Source: Rhodococcus_G sp042879035
Lineage (GTDB): Bacteria; Actinomycetota; Actinomycetes; Mycobacteriales; Mycobacteriaceae
DNA length: 64,000 nucleotides
Assembly (NCBI RefSeq): GCF_042879035.1
Contig: NZ_JBIAOU010000022.1
Span: forward strand, 11,760 to 75,759
Reading direction: 5' to 3'
The notes below the pieces were generated by a model. It had not been told where the DNA came from. It made no database searches and worked only from the letters and a program-made list of their open reading frames with translations. Position numbers and translations under genes: made by a program. This document shows, piece after piece, positions 45,295-54,379 of this stretch (within the stretch, counting starts at the first letter, position 1; the number at the start of each line of letters is the position of its first letter).

Positions 45295-46293
45295 CTACAT
45301 ACCGAGGGCGGAGTCTATGTCGCGCCGCATCCAGAAGGGTACATCGAGCCGCACAAGGGTGCCGCGGGGACGGATGGTCCGGGCGTACTCGGCGAAGAGG
45401 TGGGCCTTCGCGGATTTTCCAGTGGACTCGTAGCGTTGCTCGATGCTCGCCAACAACACCTGAAATTCCGGAACAGTAATCCTGATGTCGTTGTGCAGGA
45501 TCACCGTGCGAGGCGGCTTCAGCTTTGGCGCTTTCGGTACCGGCTGCACGGTATCGGAGGACGACGACCTTCGATCAGCGACGGGTGACTTCTGTTTCTG
45601 CGACGTAGTGGTCACAAGCCCGGTGGCGCTGAGCTGGAGATCGCCGAAATCGGTCCAGTGCGTGCGTTCGTTCGGCAGTTGGGTCCCGAGTCGGAGGAGT
45701 CGACTGTCCGCGGCGTCTTGAAGTGCAAGGTGCAGTGAGTACCCATTGCGGCGGAGCAGACTCCGGGGCGCGGTTTGTCCGGGACCGAACAGCCAGCTCA
45801 CCCACTGCGACGAGGCAAGGAGTCGTGCCTCACGTTCCTTCCAGTCGGAAAGGTCGGCGCCTCGGAGCGCGACGACGATTGATCCCTGTCCGTTCGGGAG
45901 TTCGACGGTCACCCACTTGCAGGTACCGCCGGTTCGGAAGTCTCCGTCGAACCTGACACGGCCTAGTCCTCGGCCCTCGCGCTCCAACATATTCCGGATT
46001 CCGACATTGATGAACAGGTGGTCGGCGCTCGCCGCGTCCATGTGGGTACGGTTGCATGGCGGCGTGGAGCCATCCGCATTCGGAAAGTGCGCGAAGTGTG
46101 GGACGCGTTCTTTCCCGATCCGAGTGGTCAACCGGCGACCGCATCCGCCAAGCAAGTGTCCGCACCAAAGACTCCGGTGTGCGAGGGCTGCGCGCAGCGC
46201 GAGTGCCTCCCGCCGATCCATCGGCATGAGTACAGGCTCATCGGATCCTGGGGCCCGGAGCACTGCGGTCTGTACTCGGCGTGTATCACGCAC
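45295..46293 (-). CDS. CoiA-like nuclease-associated protein
   Basis: This 332-aa protein has an N-terminal Cys/His zinc-like stretch (WCGHLLGGCGRRLTTRIG) followed by ERVPHFAHFPN and a conserved SADHLFI segment. The 'PHFAH' and preceding Cys pair are typical of the CoiA family, linked to DNA processing in natural transformation in other bacteria. The C-terminal half holds no other recognised domain. GTG 46293 follows GGAG; the upstream in-frame TTG at 46305 would extend by four residues. It lies in the defence region, but CoiA-like proteins are also found on plasmids without a transformation system. Confidence 0.7.
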   Translation of the reverse strand: MRDTRRVQTAVLRAPGSDEPVLMPMDRREALALRAALAHRSLWCGHLLGGCGRRLTTRIGKERVPHFAHFPNADGSTPPCNRTHMDAASADHLFINVGIRNMLEREGRGLGRVRFDGDFRTGGTCKWVTVELPNGQGSIVVALRGADLSDWKEREARLLASSQWVSWLFGPGQTAPRSLLRRNGYSLHLALQDAADSRLLRLGTQLPNERTHWTDFGDLQLSATGLVTTTSQKQKSPVADRRSSSSDTVQPVPKAPKLKPPRTVILHNDIRITVPEFQVLLASIEQRYESTGKSAKAHLFAEYARTIRPRGTLVRLDVPFWMRRDIDSALGM

Positions 46294-47060
46294 CAACGAC
46301 TCCAAAGGCTGGCCTCGACGAGTTCGAGAGGATTGAACAACTGTAGAAGCCGCCGCGTCGGGGACCGACGGAGACGACCAGCCGTATTCGGTGGGGTTGG
46401 CCCGGTTTGATTCTGTGGCTGAGGTTCATCGTTTCGGGTCCGGTGGGGAGGGTTTGGTCGGGATGTGGTCCGGTATGCGGCGATCAGCAGTCGGAACGAT
46501 ACCCCGGTGGGGAACACCCGGAATCGACCGAGTCGAAGGTCGAGGCCCAGCTGTGTTGAAGCGGATCGAGATGTCTGGCGAGAAGAGGCAGGTTCTTGTT
46601 GGTGGTGCTTCCGAATGACCGGTGGGACGCGACGTCCGATCGGCCGCTGGGTCTGCCGTTCTCGATCTTCGCGGTCGAGGGTTGCGAGCAGCTCGGGATC
46701 GGAGACGTCGTGGCCCGCAACCGCTGTCGACACTGACGCGGCCGGGCCACATTGGTGTCACTGAGCGCGATGCTCACCGACCTCGCCGACAGCCTTGAGC
46801 CGGCGCCGTGTTCTGCGACCGCTGGGCACCCCGCGTCACCGACGGGCAACTCGACTGGCATTACCCACGCTGATACCGCCACGGTCGATCTCGCGGGTCT
46901 GTGATGGCGAGTCAACGTATGCCACTGCCTGCTGGTTGCTGCTGCGGTGTATGGAGATGGGAGAGTTGCGCGTGTTTCGTGGAGAATGACGGTTATCCAT
47001 GTTTCATGGGAGTAGTCAGGGGTCACGGGCGAGTCGCGGTGTCCTGGGTAGATTGGGTGA
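46294..47060. other. Non-coding region before a lipoprotein gene
   Basis: No gene was called in this 767 bp stretch. A plus-strand frame around 46600-46730 reads VLPNDRWDATSDRPLGLPFS and looks somewhat coding, but no start or full frame supports it; it may be a gene fragment. Confidence 0.35.
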
Positions 47061-47606
47061 ATGAGGCACTGGAGGGTGCTCGCCGTCCTGGTTGGAGCGA
47101 TTTCCGCTGCAGCGTGTGGAGCCACAACATCCGGTTCGGCTCCCTATTCGCCAGTGGAGTCCTCGGGTGAGGTGTCCGTCTTGAGTACACCCACATGCGC
47201 GGCGCGCAACCTCGGCGCCACCTATGGGTTGACTGTGCAGGGTTCGGATTCCCCAGAGCCGACGGAGATTCCAGCAGAATTCACCCCGAGATCAGTTGTC
47301 ACCTGCGGGCCCGACTGGGAAGGCGGAGCTGCAGAAGGATACGCAGCGTGGGTCGAGACCCGCCGGCAGGGCAATCTGGATGCCGTTCTCGAGGCATACG
47401 CGGAACCGTCCGAGCCGCGTGACATGTCGTGCCACACCAATCAAGAGTGGCCCCCAACGGTATGGCTGGTGAATGACCAGGGCCTGGGAATGCAACCGCT
47501 ACTCCCGCAAAATGCATGCGGGGGATACAAACTCGATGCGATCGCTGCGATCGAGGAGCTTCCGGTCACGGCACGGATCGTCCTACAGGCGCCCTACGTT
47601 TCGTAA
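47061..47606 (+). CDS. Exported lipoprotein
   Basis: This 181-aa protein has a signal peptide ending in a lipobox (SAAAC, Cys at about residue 19), a Ser/Glu/Pro linker and a mature domain with several Cys (VVTCGPDWEGGAAEGYAAWV, DMSCHTNQEW, NACGGYKLDA) that could form disulfides outside the membrane. No ribosome site is obvious at ATG 47061. It matches no family that I recognise. It is monocistronic and followed by a hairpin at 47660-47689. Confidence 0.7.
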   Translation: MRHWRVLAVLVGAISAAACGATTSGSAPYSPVESSGEVSVLSTPTCAARNLGATYGLTVQGSDSPEPTEIPAEFTPRSVVTCGPDWEGGAAEGYAAWVETRRQGNLDAVLEAYAEPSEPRDMSCHTNQEWPPTVWLVNDQGLGMQPLLPQNACGGYKLDAIAAIEELPVTARIVLQAPYVS

Positions 47607-47659
47607 ACGCCGCCTGCACCCAGGTTTCAGGGCTTTCAGGTCGTCCTGAACTGCCACCT

Positions 47660-47689
47660 GACCAGGGAGCCGAGGTCTGCTCCCTGGTC
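47660..47689. terminator. Hairpin after the lipoprotein gene
   Basis: GACCAGGGAGC pairs perfectly with GCTCCCTGGTC around an 8-nt loop. There is no T tract, so termination would depend on the stem only. Confidence 0.5.
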
Positions 47690-47856
47690 GATGGGCCTCT
47701 ACCAGTCATAATGTCCTAATATCGCTTATCGGTGGTTTTAGATCGATTGCGCGACAACATGTTTGGAGGTAGTCGATCGGCGCCGCCGCAAGTCCGTGGT
47801 CCTGGCATGGAGCTCGGGACGGTGATGGCACTCCGGTGGTGTGGAAGTCCTTGGGA

Positions 47857-47888
47857 ACCGTTAGGTTGCGACCCCGCAACCTAACGGT
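47857..47888. terminator. 14-bp perfect hairpin between convergent genes
   Basis: ACCGTTAGGTTGCG pairs perfectly with CGCAACCTAACGGT around a 4-nt ACCC loop. It is 80 bp from the 3' end of the sulfatase gene and could act as a bidirectional terminator or a regulatory palindrome. Confidence 0.55.
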
Positions 47889-47968
47889 GGCCTGATGCCC
47901 AGCGACGCGCGAGGGGTTACCGTCACACGCGCGCACAACACTGCAGACCGAAGCGGTGCGCGCCACGA

Positions 47969-49768
47969 TCACGGGGTGACGATAGCGAACGTCGGGTCGG
48001 GGTTGTCGGTCAGCTCGACGATCCTTGTGATCGCTGTCGCGTCGCCTTCCAGGGCGACCGCGTCGGTTCCGGATCCGGCCAGCAGGCCGAGCAACTGTGG
48101 CGTGGTGAGCTCGACGAGAAGGTCGGCCGGATCGGATCGCGTCGTCGGGTGGTGGATCAGCACGCCGTGGGACAACTCCATGCGGTAGATCTCGTTCACG
48201 TCGGTGAAATGCCAGCGGATGGTCGCCGTCACGTCCCAGGCTCGCGGACCGTCGATGCGGATCGCGATGCTGTCGAAGATCTGTGTGATGGTGAGCGCGG
48301 TGGCCATTCCGGCCGCGCTGACCTCGGCCGGATGCGGCGGGCCATTGACCTCGCTGGCACCGACGAGGAAGTTGTTCCGCCAGGTCGCGCATTCGGAGCC
48401 GTAGCCGAGTCGGGTGAGCACGTCGGTGAGCACCTCTCTCGCGCCTGCGTGCTCCGGATCGGCGAACACCGCATGGCTCGCGAGTTCGGCGGCGAACCGC
48501 AGATCGCCTTCCTCGGCGAACTCTCGTGCTCGTGCGACGGCGGCGTCGATCCCTCCGATCGCGCGGACGTAGCGGGCACCTGCCGCCTCAGGCGGGTGCT
48601 GCCACAGGTGGGCCGGATTGCCGTCGTACCAACCGAGATAGCGCTGGTAGATCGCCTTGACGTTGTGGCTGACCGAGCCGTAGTAGCCGTGGGTGTGCCA
48701 CGCGGCGTCCAGTGCGGGCGGCATGGGGAAGTCCTCGGCGATCTCGGTGCCCACCTGCCCCTGGTTGAGGCGGCGCAGCGTCTGATCATGAAGGTAGGCA
48801 TACAGGTCGCGTTGTTCGGTGAGGTACTGGATCAGCTCGTCGGTGCCCCAGGTCGGCCAGTGGTGCGAGGCGAACGCGACGTCCGAGTCGAAGGCGAACA
48901 TTTCGATCGCCTCGGCGAGGTACCGCGACCAGTTGCGCGCGTCGCGCACCTCGGCGCCTCGCAGCGTGAGCAGATTGTGCAGGTTGTGGGTCGCGTTCTC
49001 CGCCAGGCAGAGTGCCCGATGGTCGGGGAAGTAGAAGTTCATCTCCGACGGGGCTTCTGTCCCGGGAGTCACCTGGAACACCATGCGGACGCCATCGAAC
49101 GTCTCTTCCTGGCCGGTGTGGGTGATGTCGAGCGTGGGTGCGAGCAGCCCCACGGTTCCGGTCGACGTGCTGGGTCCTAGGCCTGCACCCAGGGTGCCGG
49201 TCGCGCCGACAGGAAGAACGACCCCGGTGTGGTACATCCCGCGCCGCAGCATCGCCCCGCCGGCGTAGACGTTCTCCGAGACCGCATGCTCGAGGAAATG
49301 CTCGGGAGCGATGATCGGCACGGTGGTGTCGGCGTCGACGACGCCCAGGACCCCACCGAAGTGGTCGATGTGGGAGTGGGTGTAGATGACCGCGGTCACT
49401 GTGCGGTCGCCGCGATGCTCTCGGTACAGGGCGAGGCCGGCCGCGGCGCACTCCGCGGAAACCAACGGGTCGATCACGATCACCCCGGTCTCGCCCTCGA
49501 CGAGCGTCATGTTCGACAGGTCGTAGCCGCGGATCTGGTAGATCCCGGCGGTGACCTCGAACAGTCCGTGGATCGCCGTCAGTTGTGCTTGGCGCCAGAG
49601 GCTCGGGTTCACGGTGTCGGGACAGTCGCCGGCGGTCGCCGCAGCGAAGCCCGCGGCGTCGTAGACCAGCTTGCCGTCGTCGGCGCGGACCTGCGCCGGT
49701 TCGAGGACGGCGACGAGACCGCGATTGGCGTTGTCGAAATCGGTGCGATCGGCGAAATCGGCGGGCAT
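47969..49768 (-). CDS. Alkylsulfatase (SdsA1-type, metallo-beta-lactamase fold)
   Basis: This 599-aa protein has the zinc-site motif THSHIDHFGG (H131, H133, D135, H136) and a later CLAENATHNLHNLLTLRG stretch that supplies more ligands in this family. A dimerisation domain (WDGNPAHLW-like GWYDGNPAHLW) and a C-terminal sterol-carrier-like domain follow. SdsA1-type enzymes hydrolyse long-chain alkyl sulfates such as dodecyl sulfate to alcohol and sulfate. No N-terminal signal peptide is evident, so a cytoplasmic location is probable. ATG 49768 follows GAGGAG. It is a catabolic gene in an otherwise mobile and defence setting. Confidence 0.88.
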   Translation of the reverse strand: MPADFADRTDFDNANRGLVAVLEPAQVRADDGKLVYDAAGFAAATAGDCPDTVNPSLWRQAQLTAIHGLFEVTAGIYQIRGYDLSNMTLVEGETGVIVIDPLVSAECAAAGLALYREHRGDRTVTAVIYTHSHIDHFGGVLGVVDADTTVPIIAPEHFLEHAVSENVYAGGAMLRRGMYHTGVVLPVGATGTLGAGLGPSTSTGTVGLLAPTLDITHTGQEETFDGVRMVFQVTPGTEAPSEMNFYFPDHRALCLAENATHNLHNLLTLRGAEVRDARNWSRYLAEAIEMFAFDSDVAFASHHWPTWGTDELIQYLTEQRDLYAYLHDQTLRRLNQGQVGTEIAEDFPMPPALDAAWHTHGYYGSVSHNVKAIYQRYLGWYDGNPAHLWQHPPEAAGARYVRAIGGIDAAVARAREFAEEGDLRFAAELASHAVFADPEHAGAREVLTDVLTRLGYGSECATWRNNFLVGASEVNGPPHPAEVSAAGMATALTITQIFDSIAIRIDGPRAWDVTATIRWHFTDVNEIYRMELSHGVLIHHPTTRSDPADLLVELTTPQLLGLLAGSGTDAVALEGDATAITRIVELTDNPDPTFAIVTP

Positions 49769-50195
49769 CGGTGCGCTCCTCGCAAAAGACGGTTGTGGTG
49801 CACCGCTGTTTCCAGCGGCGACGTCAGTCTGCTGATTCGGCAGTCCCCAGGCATCACCCGTCCCAGGTGAAATCAACGGCGACTGCATCTGCCACCGCCT
49901 CGTCACATTGCGGTGCATCCGCCGTCCACGGGTGGCGCGCACCGGTGATGAAGCTCGACTCGTCCAGTCCGACCGGGGCTGCTGTCGTAGCCGTAGCCAC
50001 TGCATATCGCAGCCGCGAGCACTCCCGACGACCTGGATTCCCGACGCCACCGCACCCGGCGGTGAGTCCACCGGCAGCAGGTGCGCCATAGTCCCGGTTA
50101 CCAGCAGAGGGCTGGGGCCGGGGGCGCCAGCAGGGGAGAGGGCGGGGTGTCGTCGGGCGAGATTCTCGGTCTCGGTGGTGCTCACCGATCGGCGG
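49769..50195. other. Non-coding region upstream of the sulfatase
   Basis: No gene was found in this 427 bp stretch. It should hold the sulfatase promoter. I see no clear operator palindrome. Confidence 0.4.
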
Positions 50196-50456
50196 TCATT
50201 GTTGCCTGCGGTGGTGCCGTGCCGGCGGGCGTTTGATCTCGTCGCGGAGCAACGCCAGATCCCAGGCGACGAGATCGAGCGCGTCGAGGACCGCACGGGT
50301 GTCGGGGTCACGCCGAAGCCGTGCCAGCACGGCGGGGTCGCCGTCGAAATACTGCTCGGCGATCCGGATGCGTTCGTCATCGGTCACACCAGATTGGACG
50401 CTGACATCCTGCCGATGGTTCCACCGGAACTGACGGTCAGGCGCTGAGGGCGACAT
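50196..50456 (-). CDS. Small hypothetical protein after the nuclease gene
   Basis: This 86-aa protein starts at ATG 50456, 10 bp after the stop of the secreted nuclease gene. It is acidic and helical (IRIAEQYFDGDPAVLARLRR, then ALDLVAWDLALLRDEIKR), with no signal. It may be the cytoplasmic partner, for example an immunity-like or regulatory protein, of the exported nuclease above it. That role is inferred from position alone. Confidence 0.55.
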   Translation of the reverse strand: MSPSAPDRQFRWNHRQDVSVQSGVTDDERIRIAEQYFDGDPAVLARLRRDPDTRAVLDALDLVAWDLALLRDEIKRPPARHHRRQQ

Positions 50457-50466
50457 CGTGAGCACC

Positions 50467-51366
50467 CTATTCGCAGGCGACGCCGTCGCCGTCGCGGTCG
50501 AGGTTACGGCTGTATCCGGGCTGTCCGGCGTAGAGCGGTGCTGCTCCCACGGCTCGTGCGTCGGCGCAGGAGCCGTAGGTGACCTGCGCGGGCGCCGGTG
50601 CCGGCTCGGGTGCGGGGACATCGCAGGTGCGCAGAACTTCTGCCATTGCATCCTTTTCTGCCTGGGTCACCCACAGCCCGTAGGTGGCTTTCACGTCGAT
50701 CTGCATCGCGACGTACCGGCAGCGGAAGGACTTGTTCGGCGGAAGCCAACTGGCGGTGTCACCGTCGCCCTTCGCCGCGTTGGTAGGCCCGTCGGCAGCG
50801 ATGAGGTTACGGGGGTCGTTGGCGAAGTTGCGGCGTTGGCGTTCGGTGAGCTGCTGCGCCCCGGTCTGCCATGCGTTCGACAGGGCGACCGCGTGGTCGA
50901 TCTGCACCGCAGTCGAGGTGTCCTTGCCGCGAACGAAGTTGATCGTGGTGGCGGTGTACGGGTCGAGGAGAGTTCCCGACAGCACGGTGCAGTTCTTGCC
51001 GTCGTCGGTGAGAACGAGGTCGGTCATGTCCCGCTGCAGGATGTCTTCTCGGGTCGGGCACTTGTTGCCGCCGAGAGCGACGTCGACGTCGTCGGTCCAC
51101 GCCGGCCCGAACTCGTCACGGGTGTATCCGGTCTTCGGGGCCCGGCCCTTGACCGGCAGAGTGCCGAGCACCGCGGTGGCCTGCTCGACGTCGGCGGCGG
51201 TGAGCTGCCATGCCTGCGAGGTGACATCCGAGGCGAGCACCGTCTCGGGTTCGGCAGTGTCCGCAGCGGTGACATCTGCAGCGGGGGGAGCGCAGCCGAT
51301 CAGGGTCACGCTGACCGCGGCGAGCGCCGCGGACGCAGTGACGGTGCCGAGACGAGTCAGACGCAT
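50467..51366 (-). CDS. Exported HNH (DUF1524) nuclease with Excalibur domain
   Basis: This 299-aa protein has an N-terminal signal with lipobox (TLIGC), a central DUF1524-type HNH nuclease region (VQIDHAVALSNAWQTG, then FANDPRNLIAADGPTN and KGDGDTASWLPPNK) and a C-terminal Excalibur calcium-binding segment (NLDRDGDGVACE). GmrSD-type HNH nucleases cut DNA, and those with Excalibur domains occur as secreted or surface proteins. AGAAAGG precedes ATG 51366. Whether it feeds on environmental DNA or attacks competitors cannot be seen from the sequence. Confidence 0.85.
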   Translation of the reverse strand: MRLTRLGTVTASAALAAVSVTLIGCAPPAADVTAADTAEPETVLASDVTSQAWQLTAADVEQATAVLGTLPVKGRAPKTGYTRDEFGPAWTDDVDVALGGNKCPTREDILQRDMTDLVLTDDGKNCTVLSGTLLDPYTATTINFVRGKDTSTAVQIDHAVALSNAWQTGAQQLTERQRRNFANDPRNLIAADGPTNAAKGDGDTASWLPPNKSFRCRYVAMQIDVKATYGLWVTQAEKDAMAEVLRTCDVPAPEPAPAPAQVTYGSCADARAVGAAPLYAGQPGYSRNLDRDGDGVACE

Positions 51367-51566
51367 GAGTGCCTTTCTGGTGACCGGTGACAACGGATAG
51401 ATCTTCCACACGGCACCGACAAGATCCGCAATCGCGCAGATCACGCACCACACATCTTCCGTCCGCACACGATCCGCGGGCAGTGGCAGTCTGGGACGGT
51501 GCTGGGGGTCGGTGCGCTCGGTGTGGGTGGCACGCGATCAGCCGGGGCAGGTTCTACCGTTGAGTG

Positions 51567-51800
51567 ATGACCACTCGCGCATCCAGTTACCTGTATCAGG
51601 TGCAGGCGTTCGTGTTCGGCGACGAGGCCGCGGCCATCGAGGCTGCATTGGCGGTGGCGAAGGCGTGTGAATCGGCGGGGGAACCGTATCCGGAGCAGGT
51701 ACTGACGCAGGCGCGCGTCGCCTACGCAGTGCTCGAGGTCGACGCCCCGGAGGTCGCCGCGGACTTCGGTCCCCCGGCATCACCGATGTATGAGCCGTGA
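51567..51800 (+). CDS. Small acidic hypothetical protein
   Basis: This 77-aa soluble protein (ATG 51567, GTG 51564 also possible) is Ala/Glu-rich and helical (FGDEAAAIEAALAVAKACES). It converges on and overlaps the 3' end of the 51722 gene. The predicted helix and codon composition favour a real gene, but no function is seen and no ribosome site is strong. Confidence 0.45.
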   Translation: MTTRASSYLYQVQAFVFGDEAAAIEAALAVAKACESAGEPYPEQVLTQARVAYAVLEVDAPEVAADFGPPASPMYEP

Positions 51801-52438
51801 CACCGAACGTATCCGAGACGTGGCCGACCGGGGGAGCGAGCCCCCCGGGTGCAGGCACGGTAGGGCGGCCCGGGACCGACCCGCGGATGCAACGCGGCAC
51901 TCATTCTCGGGAACCAGCTTCTCGGGATACGCGCACCGCCCGCCGCCACTGACAAGTAGCCACGCGAAGTCACTCGGTGCGAGCCGCGCCGTCCCGTCCG
52001 GTCGACGAGCACGATGAAGAATCCGGGTTGATCCCGCAGCGTGCGCATCTCGGTGACAACCCGGTACGCGTAGTCCGCCAGTTCACCGAGCACCACCCTT
52101 ACCCACGCGATCTGCTCACGAAGAGGCAACTCGACCGGGGACGGAGGGCCACCGTTGATCCATGGATCGTTGGGGCGCGCGTAGATCGCCACCTGGATCA
52201 ACGAGGTACCGGCGGTCCGGTCGAACGTGCCCAGGTACGACGCGGATCGCTGTACCACCCCGAGATCGTGAGGGTTCACATCATCGAGTTCGATGCTCGG
52301 AGCTCTAATCGTCTTGGCCCGATCTGAAGTTAGCTCGGTGGCCTCGATGACCGGTGCCAGATGCTGGTGAAGTGGAGTCAGATCGATGCTGGTGTCCGCG
52401 CGAATCAGCTCGGTGTGTCCTGTCCGCAGGCATCGCAC
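51722..52438 (-). CDS. Hypothetical protein, second gene of a two-gene operon
   Basis: This 238-aa protein starts with GTG 52438, directly after the stop of the upstream gene. Residues 1-155 look coding (TSLIQVAIYARPNDPWINGG, then VRVVLGELADYAYRVVTEMR). The C-terminal 80 residues are Arg/Pro/Gly-rich and unconvincing, so a frameshift near 51990 may have changed the true end. They also overlap the small gene at 51567. No known domain was recognised. Confidence 0.5.
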   Translation of the reverse strand: MRCLRTGHTELIRADTSIDLTPLHQHLAPVIEATELTSDRAKTIRAPSIELDDVNPHDLGVVQRSASYLGTFDRTAGTSLIQVAIYARPNDPWINGGPPSPVELPLREQIAWVRVVLGELADYAYRVVTEMRTLRDQPGFFIVLVDRTGRRGSHRVTSRGYLSVAAGGARIPRSWFPRMSAALHPRVGPGPPYRACTRGARSPGRPRLGYVRCHGSYIGDAGGPKSAATSGASTSSTA

Positions 52439-52852
52439 TCACGCTCCCGAGGTGCTGTCGTCGGCGGCTGTCCCTTCGAGTTCCGCGATCCGCTTCTCGA
52501 GGCGTTCGATTCTCGTTCGGATCCAGAAGATGAGTTCAGCGGGGCTTTCCTGCATCGGGGGGATTCCCATCAGGTCGTACAGTTCACGCCAAAGTCGTTG
52601 TTCCCCTGCACGCTCACCCGCCAGCGCCGCTTCGGCCATCATCAGCTGAATCTCCGGGCGGACCTGTGCCTTCACCTTCGGCCCGTGCGGCGGCGGGTCC
52701 TGGTCCTTCCACGGTGACCACTTCGCCCGCAGGTCCGCCTCGGTCGTGGTCGCCAGTCTGTGCAGTAGTTCCCGACACGCAGTAGGTGACCGGAAAACCG
52801 TGTCCATGCATCGGTGATAGTCCGGGGGCTGCAGCTGCTTGTGTTCCGACAT
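52439..52852 (-). CDS. Hypothetical protein with C-terminal coiled coil
   Basis: This 137-aa protein (ATG 52852, GGAG 9 nt upstream) is charged and helical. Its C-terminal part (ELIFWIRTRIERLEKRIAEL) forms a probable coiled coil suited to dimerisation. No DNA-binding or membrane motif was found. It is followed without a gap by the 51722 gene, so the two are one transcription unit. Confidence 0.55.
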   Translation of the reverse strand: MSEHKQLQPPDYHRCMDTVFRSPTACRELLHRLATTTEADLRAKWSPWKDQDPPPHGPKVKAQVRPEIQLMMAEAALAGERAGEQRLWRELYDLMGIPPMQESPAELIFWIRTRIERLEKRIAELEGTAADDSTSGA

Positions 52853-53113
52853 CAATCATCGCTCCACTGACTCCGTCCGAAGACGAAGAGGACTACATTA
52901 CACCAGCATCCGTCACAGCCGAATACGTCGCTCTACCGCTATTGTCTCGTCCTGATTCAGGGTCCGTCGAGTCGTTCCTGAATCGTGGTTGCCGGCCCGG
53001 ACTCCCTCGCCCTGATTGATGTCGTCATAAAGCGCACGAAGGGCACCGTGGCGTGACCAGTGCATGACTCGCGAGATGTCGCCCAAATTTTACGGTCCGT
53101 GTAAGTTCCGGCC

Positions 53114-53785
53114 ATGAACTGGAGCGCCTGGGCACCTGCCGCCACACTTTGTGGTGCATTCATCGCCGCTGTCGCAGCTACCTGGGTGGCGCGATTCAAC
53201 TCTCGCCGTCATGGACGATGGGAATCAATCAAGAACGACCTCGAAATAGCTAAGCTTATTGAGGACGATAAGATGAAAGCGTGGATCCAGAACTACGCTC
53301 GGGTGCGAGTCAAGGCATATGGACTCAGTGAGACCGGACCGCGAACTTATCTTTTTAGGAACATAGCGGCTGCGCTGTTGACGGTGCTTGGAGTCCTAGT
53401 TTTCGTCTGGCTGGCAAACCGAATGTTCAGTACCTATGTCCTTGGGTTGAACAATGCGGACCAATTGGTATGGAACCCATTCTCTGATCGGCTTATGGAC
53501 GAAATGCTCGAACCTGGAAGTTCGCTCCCCGCCGATCCGGATATTCCGCCCGGTGCGATACTTAACTACTACCGTCCACTGTTTCCGTTGATGCTGTTGC
53601 CGATTTTCTTCATCGTGATTGGATTATTTGTCCTACCGTCTGGAAAGGCGTACGCGCTGCGTGGAGTGCGCCGGAGTGTAAGGAATGAGGTGAAGCCTGA
53701 ACTGGCAGCATTGCACAGTCAACTTGAGAATATAGAGATACCTCGATCTGACGGTGTTTGGATTCCAGCAGAATCTTCGGATTGA
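53114..53785 (+). CDS. Integral membrane protein in an AT-richer island
   Basis: This 223-aa protein has three hydrophobic segments (AATLCGAFIAAVAATWVARF, LLTVLGVLVFVWLA and LFPLMLLPIFFIVIGLFVLP). A basic cytoplasmic loop and a C-terminal soluble tail are present. Its codons are noticeably richer in A and T than the surrounding genes, a sign of different origin. The protein resembles no family that I know. The neighbour on the minus strand is a decayed Mrr-like gene, so membrane-linked defence is one possibility. Start context is weak. Confidence 0.55.
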   Translation: MNWSAWAPAATLCGAFIAAVAATWVARFNSRRHGRWESIKNDLEIAKLIEDDKMKAWIQNYARVRVKAYGLSETGPRTYLFRNIAAALLTVLGVLVFVWLANRMFSTYVLGLNNADQLVWNPFSDRLMDEMLEPGSSLPADPDIPPGAILNYYRPLFPLMLLPIFFIVIGLFVLPSGKAYALRGVRRSVRNEVKPELAALHSQLENIEIPRSDGVWIPAESSD

Positions 53786-53789
53786 TGTG

Positions 53790-54379
53790 TAGGCGTTCGT
53801 CTGCTCCACTAGCTCCGCGCACGATAGGTTGAGGCAGCGGAGGCCGTGGAGGTCACCGCACTCTTTGGCCTTCTTCGTATAGCCACTTAAAGAGAAGAAG
53901 ATCGCTTCTTTTCCTTCCGCATGAGCGATGCCGTTGAGGCGCTGAATCTCGTGGAGCGGAACTTTCGTTGCATGGTGCTTCACACTTGGGCAATTGCGCG
54001 TGTGGAGGTTATGTCGATACCACCGTCGGCCCCTGGGGAGTCTTCATCGCATCTGAATATCCGTGCTTACGCATCCAGTCTTCGGCGAAGTCTTCGGCGT
54101 CTTGCCACGTTCGTAGAGGCGACCTGCGGAATTGGGAGGTGTAACGAGCCGCCCTGGGAGTGGCGCCGGAAAGGTTCGCGCGGCTTGCCCATTGCCTACT
54201 TCCGACTCCTCCGCCAGTAGGACGGGTTTGAACGACAAATTCTTCGTGGCTGAAGCCTGTTCACGGTGCCATGCCTTGATTTGGGCCTTGTTATCTAGAT
54301 ACCACTGGCCCAGCCCAGGTCGGCATACATCGAAGTACCGTGAAGTAACTGAATCGCGGTACCGCCGCCTGCCTTTAGA
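53790..54379 (-). pseudogene. Decayed Mrr-like restriction endonuclease
   Basis: On the minus strand the pieces TWQDAEDFAEDWMRKHGYSD, then ADGGIDITSTRAIAQV and KHHATKVPLHEIQRLNGIAH, then AEGKEAIFFSLSGYTKKAKE can be joined only by frame changes, one near 54010-54020 and one near 53976. D-G-G-I-D...QVK is the catalytic signature of Mrr-type nucleases. The upstream part is broken as well, and the IS1634-like element ends at 54380, so insertion may have removed the 5' end. The gene cannot encode an active enzyme as read here. Confidence 0.6.

Larger units (their letters stand above)
47607..47968. other. Convergent intergenic region with two hairpins
   Basis: The 362 bp between the lipoprotein and the convergent sulfatase gene holds two perfect hairpins and no gene. 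Confidence 0.5.

Noticed and set aside
46484..47125. 213-aa minus-strand frame in the gap before the lipoprotein
   Set aside because: Rich in Ser, Arg and Pro with no domain, and no start signal; more likely the shadow of non-coding sequence.
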